Below the pieces are notes generated by a model. That model worked only from the letters and a program-made list of their open reading frames with translations. It did no database searches and was not told where the DNA came from. This document shows positions 15,666-24,504 of a stretch of DNA of 64,000 nt, in pieces (position 1 is the stretch's first letter; every line of letters starts with the position of its first letter). Origin of the DNA: Deltaproteobacteria bacterium (GTDB lineage: Bacteria; Myxococcota_A; Polyangia; Polyangiales; Polyangiaceae); NCBI GenBank assembly GCA_016218915.1, contig JACRCQ010000009.1, positions 124,001-188,000 on the forward strand, given 5' to 3'. Position numbers and translations under genes: made by a program.

Positions 15666-17075
15666 CTACTTCGCCGGCGGCATGGGCAGGCGGGGCGCGA
15701 TCTTCATCGGCGCGGACATGCTCGGCGCAGGAAGCGCGGAGGCGGATCCGGACGCTGAGCCGGTGGGCAGCGCTTCGCCAGGCATGCCGAAGACGATCTT
15801 GCCGAAGCGCGTGGCCTTGTGGAAGTTGCCTTCGCCCATGATGGGCGACCAGGCCATGCCGCCGTTGTTCTTCATGCCGTAGAAGTTCATGCGCCAGGTG
15901 TCGCCCGGCTTGGGCGGAACCTGCTTGGCCTTGTCGAACGAAGCCCACGGAATCGCGGCCTCGACAACGTAGCCCTTGCCTGCGTCCGCCTTGTCGATCT
16001 CGCCGTCGACCACGACCGCTGACTTGAGCTTGGCCGACCAGTCCATGTGGCCGTAGACGTTCTTCGCGTCGTCCTTGGGCTCGTTGTACTTGTCGTAGCG
16101 CGTGTCGAACACGAGGTTCTGCGGGTTGATCTGGATCTCGTAGTAGTCGAGGTTGTCTCCGTCACCGTCGGGATCGATCATGATCTCGACCGTGTCCTTC
16201 TCCCAAAGATGCGGATCCTTGGCGTCCTTGGGGAACCCGCCGACGATCGACTTGCTCTGGATCTCGAAGCCGACGTACAGGTTCTTGTCGTCCCAGGTCA
16301 GCTTGGCGGAGCCCTGTACCGGAAAGGCAGGGTTGGGCGTACCCTTGCCCACGTCAACAAAAGGGCCGGTGGTCGCCGCTGTCTTCCAAGCGTCGTCGTC
16401 CAGCTTGCCGTCGATCTTGATCGGCTTGGCATCCTTGGCCATGCGGTCGACCCGCAGGCTCTTGAGCGGAATCTGCGTGACCGTGGGCTTGGGGGTGTTG
16501 GCGGCGCCGGTCTTGATGTGCGCGACGATCGCGCGGTTCTCGCGGTCATGGGGGCCGGCCGTGGTCTTGAGGCGAGCATCGCCCTTCCAGATGCCGGTGG
16601 TGACCGTCAGCTCCGGGGTGTTGAGCTGATCCGGCAGACGGAACGTCTGCTCGTCGACGTAGACCTTGCCCTTTTCCCAGGCCATGGGGGCCAGGGCCTG
16701 CTTGTTGTCGACCCAGTCGCGCAGCGGGCCGACGTTGTCGATGTTCAGGACACGCTCTCCGCCAGAGTCGAGCACGTGGGTGAACAACAGCCAGCCGTCG
16801 CCCACGGTCTCCACGCACTGCCAGTACATGGTGAGCTTGATCTCGGTGCCTGGCCCGGCGTTGCCGGCAGGGGTGATCTTGTAGCCGAGCAGCTTGACCT
16901 TGCCTTCAAAGTCCACATCGAGGCGCGTGCCGACGTCAGCAGGCACAGCAGGCAGGATGTACTGCTTGAGGGCTTCTTTGTTGACGGGGTTGGACTTGGA
17001 CCCACCGACGCAGCCGAGACCGATGGTCGCGACGGTCATGAGGGTCAAAGCGAGGGTCCTGGTGTGTCTGAGCAT
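15666..17075 (-). CDS. Lipoprotein with CBM9-like carbohydrate-binding domain
   Basis: 469 residues from the ATG at 17075, preceded by GGGGAG on the coding strand. The type II signal peptide has lipobox IGLGC. Residues about 45-215 are a beta-rich region without a clear family. Residues about 230-440 resemble the family-9 carbohydrate-binding (DOMON-like) fold of sugar-binding proteins: IDGKLDDDAW, AKLTWDDKNLYVGFE, WEKDTVEIMIDPDGDGDN, YYEIQINPQN, YVVEAAIPW and a closing MNFYGMKN. A low-complexity Ser/Ala/Pro tail ends it. I infer a surface or periplasmic ligand-binding lipoprotein; the ligand may be sugar or haem-like. Confidence 0.8.
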   Translation of the reverse strand: MLRHTRTLALTLMTVATIGLGCVGGSKSNPVNKEALKQYILPAVPADVGTRLDVDFEGKVKLLGYKITPAGNAGPGTEIKLTMYWQCVETVGDGWLLFTHVLDSGGERVLNIDNVGPLRDWVDNKQALAPMAWEKGKVYVDEQTFRLPDQLNTPELTVTTGIWKGDARLKTTAGPHDRENRAIVAHIKTGAANTPKPTVTQIPLKSLRVDRMAKDAKPIKIDGKLDDDAWKTAATTGPFVDVGKGTPNPAFPVQGSAKLTWDDKNLYVGFEIQSKSIVGGFPKDAKDPHLWEKDTVEIMIDPDGDGDNLDYYEIQINPQNLVFDTRYDKYNEPKDDAKNVYGHMDWSAKLKSAVVVDGEIDKADAGKGYVVEAAIPWASFDKAKQVPPKPGDTWRMNFYGMKNNGGMAWSPIMGEGNFHKATRFGKIVFGMPGEALPTGSASGSASALPAPSMSAPMKIAPRLPMPPAK

Positions 17076-17384
17076 GGAAAAGCTCCCCTGGTAGGTGAAC
17101 GGGCCGCTAGTACCACATCTGGTCGAAGCAGCCAAACGTGGGGCGGGGGGCCCACATGATAGCAAGCGTGAATCCAGGCCATTGCTGCAAGCCACCCACA
17201 CCAACACGCTCGGGGCCGAAACCAAGAAGCAAATGGCCTAAGGTGGGGCGGGTATCGTGTAGCCGGTGATGGGTGGCAAGGCCCAACCGGCGCGCCCGGA
17301 CTCAGCCCGGCCGGACCACTCGGTTCCAGTCGAGGTTATGCGCGATCGGGCGACTGTGTTGACGGTTCGCACGATGCGGCGCTG
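17076..17384. other. Intergenic region with no recognisable gene
   Basis: 309 bp between two genes on the minus strand. I see no RNA, no conserved small gene and no strong terminator. The part next to 17075 should hold the promoter of the CBM9-like lipoprotein. Confidence 0.4.
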
Positions 17385-17711
17385 CTACTGCCTATCTCTG
17401 ACCATGGTATCGGACACGACCTGACAATAGTTCTGGAGATTTGATTCCGAATTGCCAGCCCAGCAGATTCGGCTGTCCTTGCCGACGTAGGTCGCGCGCT
17501 TGCCGCAGCCACTCACGCCGTAGGAGCCGCTATCGATCTTCGTGACCACCAGGGACTCCTGGGGGCACTCGAAAACGAAGGCGGCCTGGGTGCGAACCTT
17601 GGACGCCATGATCTCGTCAAAACGCCGAATCCCAGCTCCGCCGCAGCTGATGCTGATGAGGCACAGCGTGACGCAAACAGGGAGAATCCAGTGAACTCCA
17701 GTGCGCAACAT
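17385..17711 (-). CDS. Small lipoprotein of the GCGKR family
   Basis: 108 residues. The signal peptide ends in lipobox-like SISC. The mature part contains ECPQESLVVTKIDSGSYGVSG followed directly by CGKRATYV and two more cysteines (ICWAG, NYC). The pattern C-x5-V-x6-G-x-Y-x3-GCGKR-x2-Y is shared with the small lipoprotein at 29914-30213, so the two are paralogues. Several such short lipoproteins occur in myxobacterial genomes; no function is known to me. It lies 68 bp before the ffh stop, same strand, probably with its own promoter. Confidence 0.75.
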   Translation of the reverse strand: MLRTGVHWILPVCVTLCLISISCGGAGIRRFDEIMASKVRTQAAFVFECPQESLVVTKIDSGSYGVSGCGKRATYVGKDSRICWAGNSESNLQNYCQVVSDTMVRDRQ

Positions 17712-17779
17712 GCAATCCGTCCGTTCTCCCGCGCGTCAGGTTTCTGGAGAAGGCCGGGCTCAATCTGAGTCGAGCCGGC

Positions 17780-19402
17780 CTACTTCCGCCCCTTCTTGCG
17801 CGCATCGCGCTCACGTTTGCGGGATGCCTTCTTCGCGTTCTTCTCGGCCTTGGACAGCTGCTTCATCTTGGTGGGGCTGGGGGCTGCAGGGCCGCCCATT
17901 CCAGGGAAGCCCATTCCGAACGGGTCCATGCCAGGCATGCCCATGCCAGGCATCCCCATCCCGGGCATCCCCATTCCCGGCATGCCCATGCCTGGGAAGC
18001 CGCCGCCTGCGGCCATGGCCTTCTTCATCTTCTTCGCCATGGCGATCTGCTTCACACCCGGGATCTTGCCGAGCAGCCCCATGTTGCCGGACATGCTCGA
18101 CATCATCTGGCGCATGAACAGGAACTTCTGCACCAGCTCCTGCACGCCGACCTCGGGCTGACCTGAGCCCTTGGACACGCGCTTCACACGCGACGGCTCG
18201 CGCACGAGCATGTACGCGTCGTTGCGTTCCTCCCGGGTCATCGACTGGATCATGGCCTGGATGCGCACCAGCTCCTTGTCGTCGATGTTCACACCTTCCG
18301 GGATTCCTCCGGGGAAGATGGGCATCTTGTCGACCAGGTCCTTGAGTGGCCCCATCTTCTGGATCGACCGGACCTGCTCGAGGAAGTCGTCGAAGGTGAA
18401 CTGCCCCTGCAGCATCTTCATCGCTGCTTCCGAGGCTTCTTCCTTGTCGATGACCTCTTCGAAGTCCTTCATCAGCCCCACGACGTCGCCGAATCCGAGG
18501 ATGCGGCTCGCCATGCCGTCCGCGCGGAACTCCTCGAACCGATCGAGAGCTTCGCCCACGCCGCTGAACAGGATCGGTGCGCCCGTGACTTCCTTGATCG
18601 ACACCGCAGCGCCGCCGCGCGCGTCGCCGTCGAGCTTGGTCAGCACCACGCCCGAGATCGTGAGCTTTTCGTGGAACGTCTTGGCTGTGCGGACCGCGTC
18701 CTGGCCGATCATCGCGTCGACCACGAGCAGGATGTTGCCCGGGTGCACGCTGGACTTGATCGTCCCGAGCTCATCCATGAGCACTTCGTCGATCGCGAGG
18801 CGACCGGCGGTGTCGTAGACGATCACGTCGAGGTTCTTGCGTCGCGCTTCTGCGACCGCGGCCACGCAGATCTCGACCGGGGACTTGTCCGGGAGGTTGA
18901 AGACCGGGATCTGGATCTGCTTGCCGAGGACCTGGAGCTGATCGACGGCAGCGGGGCGCTGCATGTCCGCAGCGACGAGCAGGGGCTTCTTGCCCTGCTT
19001 GGACAGGAGGCGCGCGAGCTTGGCCGCGGTGGTGGTCTTTCCGGAGCCTTGCAGACCGACCATCATGACGCCGGTGGGGCCGGAGTCTGCCCACACGAGC
19101 GGCTGCTCAGGCACGGCCATCATCTCGATCAGCTCGTCGTGGCAGATCTTGATGAACTGATCTTCGGCCGTGACCTTGTGCGTGACGCCGTCGACCTTGG
19201 CCTTGACGCGAACGGTTTCGCCGATGGCCTTCTCCTTGACGCGTGCGAGGAAGGTCTTGACGACGCCGAGCTCGACGTCGGCCTCGAGGAGGCTGAGTCG
19301 GACTTCGCGCAGCGCGGGTTCGACGTTGGATTCGGACAGCTCGGTGAGCCCGGCGAGACGGTTGCGGGCCTGGCGGAAGCCTTTGGTCAGCGACTCGAAC
19401 AT
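17780..19402 (-). CDS. ffh: Ffh, signal recognition particle GTPase
   Basis: 540 residues from the ATG at 19402 (AGGA upstream), longer than the usual 450. N domain about 1-95. G domain has P-loop GLQGSGKTT (116-124), the DMQRPAAVDQL and DTAGR motifs, and TKLDGDARGG. M domain about 300-435, methionine-rich (FMRQMMSSMSGNMG), binds 4.5S RNA and signal peptides. The C-terminal extension has five GMGMP-type repeats, then a Lys/Arg-rich tail (RKRERDARKKGRK). Ffh targets membrane proteins to FtsY and SecYEG. The repeat may extend the methionine-rich signal-sequence groove, an inference. rpsP or ylxM, frequent neighbours, are absent. Confidence 0.95.
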   Translation of the reverse strand: MFESLTKGFRQARNRLAGLTELSESNVEPALREVRLSLLEADVELGVVKTFLARVKEKAIGETVRVKAKVDGVTHKVTAEDQFIKICHDELIEMMAVPEQPLVWADSGPTGVMMVGLQGSGKTTTAAKLARLLSKQGKKPLLVAADMQRPAAVDQLQVLGKQIQIPVFNLPDKSPVEICVAAVAEARRKNLDVIVYDTAGRLAIDEVLMDELGTIKSSVHPGNILLVVDAMIGQDAVRTAKTFHEKLTISGVVLTKLDGDARGGAAVSIKEVTGAPILFSGVGEALDRFEEFRADGMASRILGFGDVVGLMKDFEEVIDKEEASEAAMKMLQGQFTFDDFLEQVRSIQKMGPLKDLVDKMPIFPGGIPEGVNIDDKELVRIQAMIQSMTREERNDAYMLVREPSRVKRVSKGSGQPEVGVQELVQKFLFMRQMMSSMSGNMGLLGKIPGVKQIAMAKKMKKAMAAGGGFPGMGMPGMGMPGMGMPGMGMPGMDPFGMGFPGMGGPAAPSPTKMKQLSKAEKNAKKASRKRERDARKKGRK

Positions 19403-19478
19403 GATGATTCCTATAGGTGCCGGGCTTGTAGCACGAAGGCGCGATTGCCGGGAGGGTAGGTGTTCCGGCGACCGTAGC

Positions 19479-19550
19479 GACACGGCACCTGCCGTGTCCG
19501 CGTCAAGCACGGCATGCCGTGCCCAACGGAGGCACGCCGTGGCGTGCCTC
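19479..19550. repeat. Three consecutive perfect hairpins
   Basis: GACACGGCA-CC-TGCCGTGTC at 19479-19498, the 16-bp palindrome GCACGGCATGCCGTGC at 19507-19522, and GAGGCACGCC-GT-GGCGTGCCTC at 19529-19550. All share the GGCACG/CGTGCC core. They fill the gap between the ffh start and the stop of the upstream small lipoprotein gene on the same strand. No T-tract follows. They look like intergenic REP-type repeats, possibly ending the upstream transcript. Confidence 0.75.
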
Positions 19551-19558
19551 TACCGGGA

Positions 19559-20011
19559 TTAGATCCTTCGTTGGATTCTCATATCGGTGACGAGCTGGTC
19601 GCAGGTGGGCTGCAATTCCTTTCCCTGGTCGAGCTCGATGTTGGCTTCGAGCAGCTTGCGGCCGAGATCCTGGCGTTCTTGGTCGGACAGGGAGCCGGGC
19701 TTGGAGGCGGCCATGCGTTTCTGCAGCTCGGTGGTGAGCTCGATGCCGCGCACGTGGTGCTCGAAGGATTCCAGACAAGCTTTGCGCGCGGCGCAAACGT
19801 CGGGTGCAGTGCAGCTGAACGCGCGAAGCTGGTCAAAGGGGGCGCGCTTCTGGTCGTTGGGGGCAGCGCGCACGCTATCGACGAGGCGAGCGAGCTGGGA
19901 GGCTTCCGATTTGCCTTTGGAGTCTGCACATCCGAGCAGCGGCACGAGCGTTGCCACGAACAACGCCGCGCGCAGCCGTTGGACGGCGTGCGTCATTCGA
20001 GCCAAACGCAC
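19559..20011 (-). CDS. Small lipoprotein with charged helical body
   Basis: 150 residues, taking a GTG start at 20011 because GAGGAG lies 6 nt before it; the next ATG (19996) has no ribosome binding site. The signal peptide has lipobox VPLLGC. The mature protein is mostly charged helix with four cysteines (FSCTAPDVCAARKACLES, PTC) that could form two disulfides. No family recognised. It is divergent from maeB, with about 80 bp between their starts. Confidence 0.65.
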   Translation of the reverse strand: MRLARMTHAVQRLRAALFVATLVPLLGCADSKGKSEASQLARLVDSVRAAPNDQKRAPFDQLRAFSCTAPDVCAARKACLESFEHHVRGIELTTELQKRMAASKPGSLSDQERQDLGRKLLEANIELDQGKELQPTCDQLVTDMRIQRRI

Positions 20012-20093
20012 GCGAAACTCCTCGATGGAAGAAGGAGATATTGCATCGGGTCGATTGTAACGCGCGGAGCGGCTTGCTAACGAATTGGCCACC

Positions 20094-22373
20094 ATGAGCA
20101 CCCTACAAGATGACGCACGTCGGTACCACGCGGAAGGTCGACCCGGGAAGATCGAGGTCAGCCTGACCAAACCCTGCGCTACGCAGCGTGACCTGTCCCT
20201 GGCGTACACGCCGGGAGTCGCGACACCTTGCCTCGACATCGAGAAGGATCCCGAAAAAGCCTACGAGTACACGGCCAAGGGCAACCTGGTGGCCGTGATC
20301 TCCAACGGCACGGCTGTGCTCGGGCTGGGCGACATCGGTGCGCTCGCCGGCAAGCCGGTCATGGAAGGCAAGGGAGTGCTCTTCAAGAGGTTCGCGGACA
20401 TCGATGTGTTCGACATCGAGGTCAACGAGAAGGACCCCAAGAAGCTCATCGAGATCGTGGCAGCGCTGGAGCCGACTTTTGGCGGCATCAACCTGGAAGA
20501 CATCAAGGCGCCCGAATGCTTCGAGGTGGAGCAGACGCTCAAGGGGCGGATGAACATCCCGGTGTTCCATGACGATCAGCACGGCACTGCGATCATCAGC
20601 GCCGCTGGCATGATGAACGCGCTCGAGATCCAGGGGAAGAAGATCGGCGAGGTCAAGGTGGTGGTGTCAGGCGCTGGCGCATCGGCCATTGCCTGCATGA
20701 ACCTCTGGATCCGCTTCGGGATCAAGCGCGAGAACATCTTCATGTGCGACTCCAAGGGAGTGATCCACGAGGGTCGCAGGGGCACGCTGGACAAGACGAA
20801 GGACGCGTTCATCCAGGACACCAAGGCGCGCACGCTCGCGGACGCGATCAAGGGCGCGGACGTGTTCGTGGGGTTGTCGAAGGGCAACATGCTGACGGCG
20901 GAGATGGCGAAGACGATGGCGTCGAAGGCGGTCATCTTTGCCATGGCGAATCCGGATCCGGAGATCCCGTACACGGTTGCGAAGCAGGCGTTGCCGGACG
21001 CGATCATCGCGACCGGGCGCAGCGACTTCCCGAACCAGGTCAACAACGTGCTCGGCTTCCCCTTCATCTTCCGCGGCGCGCTCGACTCGGGCGCCAAGCA
21101 GATCACCGAGGAGATGAAGATGGCGGCGTCGCGTGCGCTTGCAGCGCTGGCTCGCGAGGACGTGCCGGACAACGTGCGAGCAGCCTACGGCGACGCGAAG
21201 CTGTCGTTCGGGCGCGACTACATCATTCCCAAGCCGCTTGATGAGCGCGTGCTCCTGTGGGAAGCGCCCGCCGTGGCGAAGGCCGCCATGGATTGCGGAG
21301 TTGCCCGCAAGAAGCTCGACATGGACGAATACCGCGTGGCGCTCGAGCGCAGGCTCGGCCCGTCGCGCATGTTCGTGCGCAACATCGTGCAAACCGTCAA
21401 GGCGTCGCCGCGCACCCTGGTGTTCCCGGAGGCCGACGATCAGCGCGTGATCCGCGCGTGCCGCGTTCTGGTGGACGATGGCATTGCCCGTCCGGTGCTG
21501 CTCGGCAACCCGGTGTCGATCGAAGCCAGCGCAAAGGAAGCCGGCATCGAGCTCAAGGGCATCGAGGTGGTGGACATCGCGAAGCGCTCGACGATCGAGG
21601 AGGACATCAAGGAGATCCTTCAGGCGCGCGGGCGTCACGGCATGACGCTGTCGCTCGCTCGTCAGCTGATCACCACCGACCCCACGGTGGTCGCGCTGAT
21701 GATGGTGCGCAAGGGGCTGGTCGACGGGGCGGTCGCGGGCATCCACCACGGATACCCGGAGACGATCCGGATGGCGCTCAAGCTCGTGGGCGTCTCGGAG
21801 GGCGTCAAGACCGTCGCCGGCGTGCACGCGATGGTGACCAAGAAGGGTCCGATGTTCTTCGCGGACACCACGGTGAACATCGAGCCGGAGCCGACGCACC
21901 TGGCAGACATCGCGATCATGACAGCGCGCTTCGCGCGCGAGCTAGGGATCGAGCCGCACGTGGCGATGCTGTGCTACTCGAACTTCGGAAGCTCGACGCA
22001 CGCGGAGGCGCACAAGATCCGCGAGGCGGTGAAGCTGGTGAGGAAGAGGGAGCCGGAGCTGGATTGCGACGGCGAGATCCAGGCGCAGGTTGCGCTCGAC
22101 GAGACGCTGCGCACGAAGATGTGGCCGCAGTGCAGGCTCAAGGCTCAGCCGAACGTGCTGGTGTTCCCGAATCTCGGGGCTGCGAACACCTCCTACCAGC
22201 TGGTCTCTCGTCTCGGCGGTGCAGAGGAGATCGGCCCGGTGCTGCTCGGCCTGTACAGGCCGGTCACGGTCATCTCGCCTCGTGCATCGGTCAACACCAT
22301 CGTGCAGATGGCTGCCATGACCGCGCTTCACGGCATCAAGGGCTCTGCCTGGGGCCACTCCTCGGTCGGTTGA
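20094..22373 (+). CDS. maeB: MaeB, hybrid NADP-malic enzyme / phosphotransacetylase-like
   Basis: 759 residues from ATG 20094 (TTG at 20085 also possible), the full hybrid length. The malic enzyme part (about 1-430) has [34 protein letters not shown] and the nucleotide-binding [11 protein letters not shown]. The second half (about 435-759) is a phosphate-acetyltransferase fold ([40 protein letters not shown]). It converts malate to pyruvate with CO2 and NADPH; in known hybrids the second domain is regulatory, usually responding to acetyl-CoA, and does not act as a transacetylase. It is monocistronic, followed by a repeat-rich spacer. Confidence 0.95.
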   Translation: MSTLQDDARRYHAEGRPGKIEVSLTKPCATQRDLSLAYTPGVATPCLDIEKDPEKAYEYTAKGNLVAVISNGTAVLGLGDIGALAGKPVMEGKGVLFKRFADIDVFDIEVNEKDPKKLIEIVAALEPTFGGINLEDIKAPECFEVEQTLKGRMNIPVFHDDQHGTAIISAAGMMNALEIQGKKIGEVKVVVSGAGASAIACMNLWIRFGIKRENIFMCDSKGVIHEGRRGTLDKTKDAFIQDTKARTLADAIKGADVFVGLSKGNMLTAEMAKTMASKAVIFAMANPDPEIPYTVAKQALPDAIIATGRSDFPNQVNNVLGFPFIFRGALDSGAKQITEEMKMAASRALAALAREDVPDNVRAAYGDAKLSFGRDYIIPKPLDERVLLWEAPAVAKAAMDCGVARKKLDMDEYRVALERRLGPSRMFVRNIVQTVKASPRTLVFPEADDQRVIRACRVLVDDGIARPVLLGNPVSIEASAKEAGIELKGIEVVDIAKRSTIEEDIKEILQARGRHGMTLSLARQLITTDPTVVALMMVRKGLVDGAVAGIHHGYPETIRMALKLVGVSEGVKTVAGVHAMVTKKGPMFFADTTVNIEPEPTHLADIAIMTARFARELGIEPHVAMLCYSNFGSSTHAEAHKIREAVKLVRKREPELDCDGEIQAQVALDETLRTKMWPQCRLKAQPNVLVFPNLGAANTSYQLVSRLGGAEEIGPVLLGLYRPVTVISPRASVNTIVQMAAMTALHGIKGSAWGHSSVG

Positions 22374-22733
<360 letters not shown>

Positions 22734-23261
22734 CTACTCGTCCTTCTTTTCCTCGGGCTTGTCGCCTTCCTTGGCGGCGGCCGCAGCCGCTTCCGCGCGC
22801 AGGCGGCGCGCCTCGGCGAGACGCTCGGAGATGAGCTTTCGGACTCGAGGCAGATCGTAGCGCGAGGGCGAATCGCCATCGGGGAGCGCTGCAACTTCGA
22901 GTGCGATTGCATCCGCGTGCAGGCGCGGCTTCTCGGGGATCTTGAGGACGCCGCCGAGCTTGTCGAGCGCTTCGACTTCGGGTGGCGAGATGTCGCCATC
23001 GATTCGGCTCATCCACGACGCGACCGCGTAGATGAAGAGCCGGTCTTCCTTGGTGAGCTTGGTCAGGTCGATGTCTCCCATGGAGACAGGTTCCTTGATC
23101 AACTCCTCCAGCTCTGCAGCCTGCTCGACATCCATTCCCTCTTCGAGCGCACAGCGCACGAGTGCATCGGCCTCGTCCTGATCGTAGTGGCCGTCTGCCC
23201 AGCCGATCGCGGCCAGGGCCATGAATACGTCGCGCCCGAGTCGGGGTGTGGTCTCACTCAT
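22734..23261 (-). CDS. TerB-like helical protein
   Basis: 175 residues from the ATG at 23261. Residues about 8-125 form the helical TerB/DUF533-type fold: DVFMALAAIGWADGHYDQDEADAL, a middle helix pair, then DRLFIYAVASWMSRIDGDI, with the repeated acidic A-x-DG-x-x-x-x-E motif that suggests metal binding. The C-terminus is an Ala/Glu/Lys-rich helix. TerB domains occur in tellurite-resistance and in many stress or envelope-associated proteins; function here is unknown. It is convergent with maeB. Confidence 0.75.
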   Translation of the reverse strand: MSETTPRLGRDVFMALAAIGWADGHYDQDEADALVRCALEEGMDVEQAAELEELIKEPVSMGDIDLTKLTKEDRLFIYAVASWMSRIDGDISPPEVEALDKLGGVLKIPEKPRLHADAIALEVAALPDGDSPSRYDLPRVRKLISERLAEARRLRAEAAAAAAKEGDKPEEKKDE

Positions 23262-23490
23262 TCGGCACCGTCCCTTGGTTGCAGTATCCCTCGGAGACAG
23301 AATGCATAGACAATGGGCGCACGCGTGCCAAGCCGTAACGGCTCGCTCGCGGCCCACATCCGGGTACTGATCGAAACGACAGGTACCTGGACAAGGGGGA
23401 ACTTCTCCCCGGAAGAACGGTCCAGGAGCGGGGAGAAACCGGCAATGCCCGGTCTCTTACGGCCAAAACAGGCGATTCCGCTCGAATCTT

Positions 23491-24327
23491 TCAGCGGATA
23501 TCGTGCCAAAGCTCAATGAAAGCCGCGACGATCTCAGCGCCGACTGCAGAGCCCATGTGGACTCCGCCCATGCCCATGCGGGCGTCCTCGTGGAGTACGG
23601 CGGTGCTGGCAGCCACCTGCTGCGATCGCAGGCTGCGGGCCTGCTCGGCCAGCTCGGCCTTTTCGCGCTGCCTCGCCTGCTCCAGGCCTCCTCGCTCGAT
23701 CCAGGCGAGGACCTCGTTGAGCTCACCGGAATCGAACCACACGCCGTGGTCGCGGCAGACATCGACGATGACGCCGGAGATCCGGCCGAACATCCGACGA
23801 TTCATGGTCTTGGTGCACTTGGGACAGCGCACGTAGTGCACCGCGGTTTCCTGCTTGTAGACGCGCTTGGGCAGGGCCAGATGCAGCCCTGTGGGCGCAT
23901 CGCGGCTCGCCACGATGGCATCGAGCATTCCGGGCGAGATGAACAGGCCGCCGCATTGATCGCACTCGTCGACGTCGAGCTGCGCGTACTTCCTCACGTG
24001 AAGCCGCGCGTCGCAGCGCGGGCAGGCCATGTCCACCACCTTGCCTGCGTCGTGCGTGTGCTCGGAGAGCGTGCGTCCGCAAGCCTGGCAATGCTGGGCG
24101 CCTGAAAGATTCCAGGCCATGCAGGCGGGGCATCGACAGGTGGCGATGGTGGAGGAGCAGAACGGGCAGGCGCGAGCGCCGACGCGCAGCGGGCCACCGC
24201 AACCGGGGCAGGCGACCTTGGCAGCTTCGGAAGGCGGAGGGCAGGAGCAGCACTGCTCGCCAGGGGGGATTGGGGCGCCTTCATCGACGAGGCCACCGCA
24301 TTGCAGGCAAATCACGGGGTCGGGCAT
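23491..24327 (-). CDS. TFIIB-type zinc-finger protein
   Basis: 278 residues from the ATG at 24327; the long open frame upstream overlaps thrS leader sequence and is not needed. It has several zinc knuckles: CLQCGG at the start, CPGCGG...CPFC, CRCPAC...CQACG, then the zf-TFIIB signature CPRCDARL...DVDECDQCGGLFIS (about 120-150), and a second CPKCTKTMNRR...CRDHGVWFDSGEL (about 190-225). A Glu/Arg-rich helix and a hydrophobic segment near the C-terminus follow. Likely a metal-binding structural or regulatory protein. It is divergent from thrS, with 177 bp between the starts. Confidence 0.8.
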   Translation of the reverse strand: MPDPVICLQCGGLVDEGAPIPPGEQCCSCPPPSEAAKVACPGCGGPLRVGARACPFCSSTIATCRCPACMAWNLSGAQHCQACGRTLSEHTHDAGKVVDMACPRCDARLHVRKYAQLDVDECDQCGGLFISPGMLDAIVASRDAPTGLHLALPKRVYKQETAVHYVRCPKCTKTMNRRMFGRISGVIVDVCRDHGVWFDSGELNEVLAWIERGGLEQARQREKAELAEQARSLRSQQVAASTAVLHEDARMGMGGVHMGSAVGAEIVAAFIELWHDIR

Positions 24328-24504
24328 GGCTCTCGATCGACAGATACCAGCTGATGCGCGCGAAGTCGAACCATGGGTTGGCGTTCTGGCGTCACTGGGG
24401 CTAGACCATCGCGTTGCGCAGGAGCGCTGCCACAAGGCCGCGCCGCCCCAGGCGCGCATTGGCTTTTGACACACCAGGCGAACGTACGTAGGCAGACGCA
24501 GAGC

